From positions 1 through 34,274 of the forward strand of contig JADRCO010000412.1 in the NCBI GenBank assembly GCA_021464525.1: a DNA stretch of 34,274 nt, written 5' to 3'. The position numbers and the translations under genes are program-made. Under the pieces are notes generated by a model. The model saw only the letters and a list, made by a program, of their open reading frames with translations, did no database searches and had not been told where the DNA came from. Positions 10,701 through 20,062 of this stretch are shown piece by piece. This DNA is from Rhizophagus sp. LPA8_4_AMF (taxonomy: Eukaryota > Glomeromycota > Glomeromycetes > Glomerales > Glomeraceae). The number at the start of each line of letters is the position of its first letter. Positions within the stretch are counted from its first letter, which is position 1.

Positions 10701-13700
10701 TAATTTTTTTAAATTAGACTTTAATTAATTCAAACTTTATGGATGATGATAATGGAATTCAGATAATAACTTATAACTTACTCCCTATATTATTAAATAA
10801 ATTTTAATAGTTATTTAAATTAAATATAAACTGAATATATATAAATATCTATGATTTCTAAAAAAAAAAAAAACTTATTACTTACAGTCTAAAATACATT
10901 AAAAATTTTTTTTGAATAAAAGTAGATTATATATTACTATTTTATAAATGTAAACATATCAAATTAAATAAATTATTTATAAACTTACATCCTATATTAT
11001 TAAAATTAATAAATTTTAGATAAACAATTTAGTTAATTTAATACAATATGTAGTATAAATATATAATAATAAATTAAAAATAATCAATAACTTACTTCCT
11101 ATGTGATTATAATAAAAGATTTAATTAGTTGAAATGAATAATAACAAAATCAATTAAATAAATAATAATTGATAACTTACCAACTATAATAAGTTATTGA
11201 ATAATTTATAATTTATGAATTAAAAACTTAATTAGTTTTAATTACATATAGTACTATATATAATGTGATAACAAAATTAAGTAAACTTACTCCCTATATT
11301 ATATTATAAAATTAGTTAGTATTATATAAAAATATTATATAAATAATATAATATAAAATTAATTAAATAATTTTAACTTACAATCTTAAGTAAATTATAA
11401 TTTTATAAGAGAATTTAATAATTAGTTTAAATTATATATAAATATACAGTCGGCTCTCGATATAACGAAGTTGGTGGTTTGGCCAATCAGGCCTTCGTTA
11501 TAAGAAAATTCGTTAATATAATATAGCGAATTTCGGTATAATGGGAAAATCTGGTATAATATATGAAACTTTGGTATATTGCTGTATATCATGATTTCTT
11601 ATGTTATGTACAACGACTGTTACACAAAGTAACTTCGCTGTATTTAAAAAAAGTTCGTTATAAAAAGAAATTCGGTATAAAAAGAGTCATTTATTATTTA
11701 CAGTTTATAGACTTACTTCGTTAAACGGTATACAGCATTTAATTAGTAATATTCGTTATACCAAATTTTTTTTTTATATGTTAAAATCGGTACAACACTA
11801 AAGTTTCGTTATACCAAATAATTCATTATATCAAAATTCGTTATATCGAGAGCCGACTGTAATAATAAAGTTAAATAAATAACTTACTCACTATAAATTA
11901 ATTAAAGAATTTTAATTTGTTAGTTTAAATGTAAAAAATGTAAATATAATATAATAATGCAATAATATGATTTTAATAAATAATTTATAACTTACTTCCT
12001 ATATTATTAATAATTTTTTTAATAAAAAATTTGATTTTAATTATATATAAATACAATATTAAATAAACCTAGTATAATAAATCATTTATAATTTACTTTC
12101 TAAATAAAAAATTCAATTAGTTTCAATATATAAATAAAAGAATTGAATTAAATAAATGAATAGCTTTTAACTTACCAACTACGATAAATTGCCAAATAAT
12201 TTTTTAAACAAAAAGATTTGTTAGTTTAACTTATGCATATAAATAATTCATAAAATGCAACAATAAATTTACTAAATAAATAGCTTATAGCTTACCAACT
12301 AGAAATAAATGCAAATAATTTATAAATAAAAAATTTGTTAGTTTAAATTATTATAAAATAGGGTAAATCTATATCCAGCCCTGCTTAAATCTCGCTTTTA
12401 TCACAAAAAAGGAAATTTTCAATGCCGATTATTGATTCTGGCCAGAATTAAATGCGTCACGTGAATTAGCGAAAAAAAAACCGAAAAAATGGTTTGTCAA
12501 ATAAGTCAAAAATGGCATTCAAAACCATCTTTAACGCTTTAAGCAGGAAAAAATACATATACTGTATATTTTGTATATTAAGAATTTCTTTTTTACAAAT
12601 TTTTGTTATCATACGGAGGGCGAGATATACATTTATCCTATAAAATATATCAATATAGAATTATACAAATAATTTATACTTACGTTCTAAATATATTAAA
12701 ATAAGTTAAATCAAATTTAATTAGTTTAATTATATGTAAATATTTTATAAAACATAATAAATGAATTATTTATACTTACGGTCTAAATGTAATAAAATAT
12801 ATTAGATTAAAATTTAATCAGTTTAATTATAACTAAATATTTTGAAAATGTAATAAATGAATTAAATAAATAATTTACAACTTACAATCTATATTATAAA
12901 AAATTTTAATTAGTGTAAATTATATCAAAATAAAATATATAATATTAAAATAAACATATAATATAACTTACTTCTTGCATTATCTATAAAATAATTTGTT
13001 AAATGAATTTTGTTAATTTAATTTGTATAAATATTAAACAAAATATGCAATGTTAGAATAAATAATAATTCATGATTTACGTTCTAAAGTGAATTAAATA
13101 TTTATATAAAAAATTTAGTTATAACATATAAATGTTGCATAAATATACTAATAAAATTAAACAAATTACTTACTCACTATAATATTTTAAAATAATAAAT
13201 TAAATTAGTAAAAATTATATACTAACATAATAACAAAATTACTTGAATAAATAATTTGTACTTACATTCTATTATTATTAAATTAGATAGTTTTTAAAAT
13301 AAAGGATTTAGTTAATTACTATTTTAAAAAAATGTATTATTAGAGTTAATTAAATGACTAATAACTTACTTTCTATATAATTAAAAGAATTTAGCTAGTT
13401 TAGATTATATATTAGTATTATATGAATATATAAAAATAATGCTTATAACTTACTCCCTATATCATAATTTTAAAAATAAAGAATTTAGTCAGTTTATAAT
13501 ATTATACAATATATAAATATTATATAAATATATAAGTAATATGAAATTAAATAAACAGCTTAAACTTACAATCTAAGTATAACAAATCATTAAATAAAGA
13601 ATTTAGTATACAATAAAAGTAGAATTAAATAAATAACTTCTAACTTACTAACTAAAATAATTTTTTAATAAAAGAGTTTAATTAGTTAAAAAACATAATA

Positions 13701-14434
13701 TAAAATTATAAATATGAAAAGATAGAATTAAATAAATAGCTTATAACTTACTAACTAAAATAAATTGCCAAATAATTTTTAAACAAAAGATTTTAGATAA
13801 TTTAAACTATATATATAACAGAAATATAGATAATACATAACTTACACCCTGTAGTATTATTAATTATTAATTAGCAATTAAATGTAAATATTATTAAATA
13901 ATAAATATAATAATAAATATATCACTTACAATCTATTGTTTAAGTAAAAAATATAATTAGTTTAATTATACATATTATACATATATAATAGAATTAAGTA
14001 ACTTACCATCTAAATATTAAATAATTAACAAATTTAGTTATTGGAATATTATATATAATATATGTAATATGATGTAATAAAAAGACAATAACTGATAACT
14101 TACTAACTAATAAAGTTTTGATTACAAAGATATAACAAAAATAAGAAATTCAACTATTTATTCAAATTATACATAAGTTGATAACTTATTATTAACTTAC
14201 AAGCTAAAATATTTAATAAATTTTAAATAAAACTATAGTTAGAATAAATTTTATGTGAATACATAATAAAATTAAGAATAATTAATAATATTTTAATATA
14301 TCATATTTGCCTTCAGACTCTTTGGTATTAGCACTTAGAACTAATTTTATTATAGTTAAGAATTTTAAAATAATTCTAATTTTTATTAAATAATCATGCT
14401 CTATGCTTTTACCTTTATCATTATTGTGAGCCAT
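7764..14434 (-). CDS. Protein kinase gene with 45 microexons
   Basis: Proposed exons (minus): 14434-14311, then 45 microexons between 14203 and 9105, then 9029-8819 and 8735-7764. The spliced length is 1440 nt, 479 aa. Exon 1 starts MAHNNDKGKS. Microexons encode residues 42-86, rich in Trp, Lys, Arg and Asn, with no homology I recognise. The next exon carries SGNAIIDKFI, WIPYNKF, glycine loop KGGFGIIYKA (120-129) and the VALK lysine (141). The last exon carries catalytic loop HCDLHDGN (232-239, D234), an acidic insert (about 247-266), DLG instead of DFG (D272), APE (296-298) and DIYSFSMIMWEF. HCD replaces HRD, as in many tyrosine-kinase-like Rhizophagus proteins, but the catalytic residues are present. 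The intron 8818-8736 is conventional (83 nt). The kinase part is secure; the microexon part is inferred from splice signals and frame. Alternatively the array is one non-coding block and the gene starts elsewhere. Confidence 0.75.
11447..11859. mobile_element. Pogo/Tigger-like (Tc1-mariner) MITE
   Basis: The ends are a perfect 23-bp terminal inverted repeat beginning CAGTCGGCTCTCGATATAAC (11447) and closing at 11859. They are flanked by TA on both sides (11445-11446 and 11860-11861), the target duplication of Tc1/mariner elements. CAGT-starting ends with a CTCTCG...TATAACG core resemble pogo/Tigger families. The interior has many TTCGTTATA words in both orientations and no coding frame. The element sits inside the intron between the microexons at 11888 and 11382; without it and one TA the intron would be 88 nt. 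Confidence 0.9.
12361..12638. mobile_element. MITE with imperfect TIRs and 9-bp repeat
   Basis: The left end GGGTAAATCTATATCCAGCC and the right end, read in reverse (GGATAAATGTATATCTCGCC), match at 16 of 20 positions. A 9-bp direct repeat TATAAAATA flanks the element at 12352-12360 and 12639-12647. A 9-bp target duplication and G-starting ends suggest a Mutator-like element; a TA-target mariner is the alternative because the flanks are AT-rich. There is no coding frame. The element lies in the intron between the microexons at 12684 and 12296, which would otherwise be 98 nt. Confidence 0.75.
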
Positions 14435-14857
14435 TATTTTGAAATTATGTACTAAAAAGACGGTGTATAATTGTATTTTCTTTGTTAGGCGTCTTTATTC
14501 AGTTAACGGTAAATACGGTAAATGTGATATGTGTATGTAATTTTTCGGTAAAATAATATTTATGCAAAATGTACAGCATTTTGCATAAATCATATGACTT
14601 TACTGTGGAACAACAACGAATTGTCTGAATCACGTGAATCAATCATTTCACCTTTTTTATTTCGTTGTTTATTATTTTGCGATGCTAGAATAAAGCAACA
14701 ACAAAATAAGTTTTCAAATCCTTTAACAATTTGATTTTATAGCTATGTAATAACTTTCTAATGCGGAAAATGGAAGTTATGGAATTATTTAGTTGACAAA
14801 TTTAGATTGGTTTAATAAGATTTCTTATTCATGTGATTTTGCATTTGGACTTATACC
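14435..14857. promoter_or_regulatory. Upstream region of the microexon kinase
   Basis: This stretch precedes the proposed start at 14434 and should hold the promoter; no specific motif can be named. It contains a perfect 13-bp inverted repeat, ATTTATGCAAAAT at 14558-14570 and its complement at 14578-14590, around a 7-nt loop. Confidence 0.35.
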
Positions 14858-14987
14858 ATTCGTGAAAATGAACTAATTCATCAAGATTTACATACATAAC
14901 TCCTGAAATTTTAAGTGGAAGGAATTGTTATACTAAAGCTGCTGATATTTATAGTTTTAGTGAAATTATGTACCATATTATGATGTA
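14858..14987 (+). pseudogene. Kinase fragment, catalytic loop to helix F
   Basis: On the plus strand the frame reads IRENELIHQDLH, matching the kinase catalytic loop (HQD), and then hits a stop. In another frame comes PEILSGRNCYTKAADIYSFSEIMYHI, matching the APE-to-helix-F segment of Rhizophagus kinases. The section between them, which would hold the DFG motif, is missing. It is a short relic in the opposite orientation to the kinase next to it. Confidence 0.75.
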
Positions 14988-15316
14988 AGCAATAACAATA
15001 AAAATTTGTTAATGGCCTTATACTGAGGTTCAATATTAAGATACCCCAATTAATTGTGCATTGGATACTTAATCAAGATAATATGCACTGTAACAAATCA
15101 AAAATCTCCACGTTAGATGCAGTATTATATAGTATCACAAAAAAATATAACAAAATTTCTTTTCGAGTCCAAAAAATAAATCGTAACATATTAAAGGAAA
15201 AGACAAGACTTTGATCTATTCTGGTATATTTTTCGTCATAAGCAGTCAAATTTATCTAGCCGTGTGACCTACTTTTTTCACCATTCTTTACATATAACAT
15301 ATTATTGCACTTTTAA
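14988..15316. other. Intergenic, no gene seen
   Basis: AT-rich spacer between the kinase relic and the HMG-like remnant. Nothing recognisable on either strand. Confidence 0.4.
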
Positions 15317-15866
15317 ATGTCTTCATTCCCAAAAGTAACTTTCGATCAGTTTGAGGCAGTTGCAAGTGTAAACCCTCGCTTTTTTCGAGATATTTTAAAT
15401 GGCCGTGAATAAAAAAAAATAGCTCGGAAAGAAAATATTGTCAATTACCATATAACCGGCTGGTGCCTTGCTAACTCCTGCCTGGCTAGAGAATTTAGTT
15501 TCCCCCCGGGTGAATTACTCAAAAGTCATGTCCATTATGTTGAACTTTTTTTTCCGTTTTGCTCATGTCTTTTTGTCTATTATAGGGATGTTATAGGCTA
15601 CCAAATGGTGATGTTAGGGCCCCGATTCTGCTGTTATACTTAATGTCAGGTTTCTGAACATCATCCAATATAAAGTTAATTTGCATTTTTTTCATCTTTT
15701 TTTAAAACTTTACTCTATTACTGCAGGTGAAACGCTCTAACAAATGCACAATAAAATGAAATATTTCTGCTAGTCACACCACTTCATTGTGGAGTTACGT
15801 TCACAGTCTGATTCAGCTCAATATGTCCATAATCAAATGTTGCGATTGATGAATGGCGGCGTTGAG
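15317..15866 (+). pseudogene. Possible HMG-box-like gene remnant
   Basis: Locally higher GC than its surroundings. From the ATG at 15317 the frame reads MSSFPKVTFDQFEAV...FFRDILNG to 15404. An 85-nt intron with good signals follows (GTGAAT at 15405, branch site CTAAC at 15471-15475, TAG at 15489). Exon 15490-15524 reads QNLVSPRVNYSK, and after a 61-nt intron exon 15586-15649 reads CYRLPNGDVRAPILLLYLMS, which resembles the start of an HMG box. A further open segment with splice signals (15774-15866) encodes HHFIVELRSQSDSAQYVHNQ, but its phase does not connect to the previous exon. I therefore read it as a decayed or mis-modelled copy of the HMG-box family that is expanded in Rhizophagus. The family assignment is tentative. 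Confidence 0.4.
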
Positions 15867-17423
15867 GTAAGTAGAAAAACTATGAGGGTTATTTCATTAT
15901 AGATCTCTATTAATTAATATTTATTAAGAGGGATGGTCGATTGACCCATTTGTAAATTCGCACGAAGTAAGAATATAAACGTTGAATGCAAATAATCAAG
16001 TCGTTATTCAAACACTCTTAAATTCTGCCAACAGTACTTAATGGACTTGTAATGATTACGCGAGGTATCTTTTAATGAAAAATATAAAATGCCATAATTA
16101 GATAATTGTTAGCATTTAATAGTCGAGTGATTAGAGCTAACAAGTGACTAAATGAGATTTACAGTAATTTGTTTATCAAAAATTACAAATAAATAGCATC
16201 TCTCTCTACAAAAGGCAATTTTTTTCGTTATGCTAAGCTAATAAAACTGAAATCATGATTTTGCTTATAGGCAGTTTTTTTTAAAAAATTTTAAATAACA
16301 TATAAATTTAAGTAAGACTACAAATAATAAATGAATTTATTATAATACTTGATATTATATAGCCAATATAATAATGATTAAACCGAAGTTTCTTAGACTT
16401 TTAAAACCAATTGTAATTACTAAGGAACTTATAACGCATAAAAAACGTACTTACCGAGAGCTGAGGTATGGTAAACGCGTAATTAGTGTATTTTGTTTAT
16501 TCATTTGTGTTAAAAAAAAAAATTAATATATATAGACTTTTTGACCTTTGAATTTTCATAAAAAAAATACATAATATACTATAGTTTACTAACTGCAAGA
16601 TTTGCAGTATCGATAAATTAAATAATAGCAATCGAACCTTTAGATATTTAACCCTATTTGAATGATTAAAGCACATACTGTACAACATATGTGCAGTGCA
16701 AGCAAAATAATGAATTTGTAATATAATAAAGTTCCTTACTTCAATAGTATATAAGATGTATTTTAAAAAAGTGAAAGTAATAGTAAAATAAAGTGTTTAT
16801 ATGTACTGTATGTACTAAAGAACTGAAAAAATATTACTAAATTACATCAATTAATATATCAGCTTGTTCAATAATTTATGTTATATTCATATTTATGTTT
16901 GAAAGTTGAGAGGAAACTACATCCATGAAAGTAATTGGATTACTATGGCACGCTGATATAAATAAGTTTTCTTTATAATTACTACGTATAATTGTTAAAT
17001 ACAATACAACCATTTAAAGACACAGAAACTTTGCCCGGGATTTAACTATGGTCGGCAAAATTATATACTTAGATCAAAATTTGATCGTGTATATTATTTG
17101 CTCAGTGGAGTAACAAATTAATGATACAAAATGCTAAAGTTAGAACATATTTTACAAGATAAATAATGGAAAATACGTGAATATATGTTAATGTGAAATT
17201 TGTTAAATTTAATAAAATATTTATTTAAAGTGTCATTATATATGTACAATTATGGTGATTTCTAACATTTGATTGATTTAATAAATATTATTATTTCTTA
17301 TTATTTACACATTTCTTTTTAAACTTAATTTAAAATAGAACGAATTTAATTAAAGAGATTAAAAATTTTATAGCTACTCACACATTAATAAATTTTCAAA
17401 AAAGTAATAAGTTAAAAAGGTTC
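15867..17423. other. Intergenic, no gene seen
   Basis: About 1.5 kb of AT-rich sequence with only short chance frames. It ends in the 3' flank of the coiled-coil gene. Confidence 0.5.
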
Positions 17424-19778
17424 TCAGTCTGCTACTTCCATTGGTTCAGGAGTAGACGCCGTCGAAATTGCTTCATCGTTATTTTTTGTACTCGTTGATT
17501 GCATACTACTGTTCTCTACAGTCATTACTTTTTGTAGTCTGACTATCTCACTTTCCAAAAATGAAATCCGTTTTTCCTAAATAACATTAATTAAAATTAA
17601 TTATTAAAAATAGTAAAGATTAATATTATCAATATTTTTAAATTTTATAACACTTATCTTTAAAATGAAATACTATTTATAATAATATTGTATTTTGTCA
17701 TAAATTCTTGTCTTTTGTCCAAAATTAAATGTTGGACATACAAGATTAACCACCAACTCACAAATCAGGACCTTTAAACAAATTATGTGAAACCTTACCT
17801 TTACTCTTCCATTTAGTTGCATTTTATCTTTGATTTTCTTAAAATATGACTTATCATTCGCAATTTTCTTTTCGAAATTAGTTACTGTAGATTCACGTTC
17901 TGAAAGTCTTCGTTCGAGATCCTCAACTCGAGAATCACGCTCTGCAAGTTTCTTTTGAAAATTCATATCACGTTCTGCTAATTTTTTGTCAAGATCAACT
18001 ATCAGAGGATCCCGGTCAGTGAGTCTTTTATTGAGGTCTGCTACCAGAGAATCACGTTCTGTAAGTCTCTTATTGAGGTCTGCTACCAGAGAATCACGTT
18101 CTGTGAGTCTCTTATCGAGGTCCGTTACTAAAGAATCACGTTCTGTGAGTCTCTTATTGAGGTCCGCCACCAGAGAATCACGTTCTCTGAGTTTTTTATT
18201 CAAATCCGCAACCAGAGAATCGCGTTCCGTAAGTTGCTTATTGAGGTCCGCCACCAGAGAATCACGTTCTGCGAGCTTTTTATTATGGTCTGCCACCAGA
18301 GAATCATGTTCTGTGAGTTTCTTATTATGGTTCGCCAGTAGAGATTCACGTTCTGCGAGTTTCTTATTGAGGTCCTCCACCAGAGAATCACGTTCTGCGA
18401 GTCTCGTTTCTAAAATACTTATTTGAGATTCACAATCATTAAGTTCTTTTTCAAGATCATCAACAACTTCTTCACATCCAGCGAGTTTCTTTTCTAGATC
18501 GTTAGTTAATGATTCGCAAACTGTATATCTTTCTTTAATAAGGACTGAATACATTTCAAGTTCAAGTTCTCGATCCTCAGCATCTTGTAATTCAGATTTC
18601 AGTTTCTCGATTTGATCTTCATACTCTTCTTTGATATTCATGATGGCGAGTTCGGCATTTTTACGTTCTTCTTCACTAAATAACAGATCATAATAAATTA
18701 ATTTAAATAAGTAAATACACAAAAGACATCACAAAGTATCAAGACCAAGTGTTCATACCTCTGCTCAAGAGCCATTTGTAATTCTTCGACTTGCTTTTCC
18801 GTACTATCAATCTTTTCCGCCTTATCATTAAGGACGTCTTGTACCTCCTTTCTTAGTTTTGTGTTTTCGAACTATAAAAACAAAAATTCATGTAAATTAA
18901 TAAATGCAACATATTATTATTAAAGCAAATGACATACTTTAAGTTTCTTTATTTCATTTTTGAGCTGTTCGTTCTCACTATTGAGTTTATTAGTATTGTT
19001 TTTTGTTTGTTGCTGAAGCTCCCCACGAAGTTTTATGTTCTCGTTCTATAAAAAAAAATAGTATTAGTTTAATAATGAATTCAATTAAGAGTATACTCTT
19101 AAACATTGTATACCTTAAGTGACGCTACTTCAGCTCTAAGCTGATTTTCTTCAGCAATAAGCATATTACTCCTATCCTTCTGAAATTTCTCCTAAAAAAT
19201 AAATCAAGAGTTTGTAAAAAGACACAATTAAGTTATGTAATAGAGAAACAAAATATAAATAAATATTTAATTAATATTTAAACCACTAACCTGAAGAGAT
19301 TCTACTTTCTTTGCAAGCTTACAATTTTCGCCAACGAGTTTCGCATTCTCTGCTCGTACAGTGTGAAGTTCTGATTGAACTCCCATTAGTGCTTCCTTAT
19401 TCTGCTGACTCAATTCTCGCGCTTGCTGTGAAAGAGTAGTACAAGCTTCAAGTAGTACGTCGTTTTGTGTAGTAAAACTTTTTATTTTATCATCTTTCTC
19501 TTTTATACTTTGCCTCAACTCATTGATAACTAAAAAAAAAAAAATTCGGTTAAAAAAAGAGTAACAAATAATTACTATTATTATAGTAACAAACCTTTCT
19601 CTTTTGTATTGACAACTGTAACAATTTCGTCGACGGTAATTATTCGGCATTTAATTTGAGAAACGTTTTTAGATAATTTTTCATACTTCGACAAAACATT
19701 TGATGATTTTTCGATCGTTTGTTTATTATTTTGATTTGCATCAGAACTAGTAGGAGATTGTTCACTTTCTTGTGCCAT
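17424..19778 (-). CDS. Coiled-coil repeat protein, seven exons
   Basis: Exons on the minus strand: 19778-19595, 19529-19291, 19191-19114, 19045-18938, 18871-18759, 18675-17799, 17576-17424 (1752 nt, 583 aa). All introns are GT-AG, 54-99 nt for the first five and 222 nt for the last. The protein starts MAQESEQSPTSSD and is almost entirely heptad-patterned and charged, for example SQQARELSQQNKEALMG and NEQLKNEIKKLK. A central block of roughly eleven 14-residue repeats of the type LAERDSLVADLNKK is encoded by a 42-bp minisatellite (about 17930-18430). The acidic tail ends PEPMEVAD. No catalytic or membrane segment is visible. It is likely an elongated dimeric scaffold; the function is unknown. 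It lies head-to-head with the zuotin gene, 284 bp apart. Confidence 0.85.
17930..18430 (-). repeat. 42-bp in-frame coding minisatellite
   Basis: The core GAGAATCACGTTCTG (plus strand) recurs at exactly 42-bp spacing at about 18046, 18088, 18130, 18172, 18214, 18256, 18298, 18340 and 18382. More diverged or indel-shifted copies lie on both edges. Since 42 bp equals 14 codons, or two heptads, units can be gained or lost without breaking the frame or the coiled-coil register. Confidence 0.9.
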
Positions 19779-20062
19779 TTTTTTTATTTGATTTTCTTTT
19801 AATTTAGTTGTTGGAAAGCCCTTAAAGCTTTTCTTGTAAATAAGTTTTTTTGAGAAAATTCGGTTAAGATTATCACAATTACAATTTTTTTTAATAAAAA
19901 TGATAGTTACACATGAATTAATGCGCAGAAATTTTACGGAAAAACTCAATAAAAAGTGACATGTGATATACTATCTTTTTTTTACATGCGCAAATTGTTT
20001 GGAGAAAACAGATCAACCTTGGTATTTCTTTCAAGTTATTTAAAAAAAGGGTTGTAGAAGAC
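19779..20062. promoter_or_regulatory. Shared promoter, coiled-coil and zuotin genes
   Basis: A 284-bp gap between two divergent start codons must contain the control regions of both genes. I see AT-rich tracts but no motif that I can name. Confidence 0.6.

Larger units (their letters stand above)
9030..14310 (-). repeat. Tandem array of 46 introns with 3-nt exons
   Basis: On the minus strand the pattern AG / 3 nt / GTAAG recurs about every 77-128 bp. Triplets sit at (plus coordinates, first base) 14201, 14104, 14007, 13930, 13846, 13752, 13649, 13570, 13454, 13370, 13266, 13174, 13081, 12972, 12886, 12780, 12684, 12296, 12176, 12097, 11996, 11888, 11382, 11291, 11181, 11096, 10989, 10886, 10782, 10685, 10587, 10490, 10386, 10288, 10176, 10079, 9987, 9908, 9698, 9598, 9510, 9411, 9323 and 9195, with a single base at 9105. 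Donors are GTAAG in 43 of 45 and GTAAA in two. Acceptors are TAG in 38, CAG in five, AAG in one, and one lacks AG. Introns are 74-125 nt except three with insertions. Many carry a branch-like ACTAAT. Intron bodies are diverged copies of one another. Confidence 0.85.

Noticed and set aside
9100-14210. CRISPR-like or satellite array of regularly spaced repeats
   Set aside because: The conserved core is a splice-acceptor/donor pair around 3 nt, spacers are related AT-rich sequences with branch-like sites, and the genome is fungal. A plain satellite would not be expected to keep the frame to the kinase exon.
16497-16688. Minus-strand frame of 63 codons
   Set aside because: AT-rich chance frame; no motif, no splice context.
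17986-18426. Open frame of 146 codons on the plus strand rich in RSVSLLLRSATRES repeats
   Set aside because: It is the antisense of the 42-bp coding minisatellite; the minus-strand frame continues through seven well-spliced exons.
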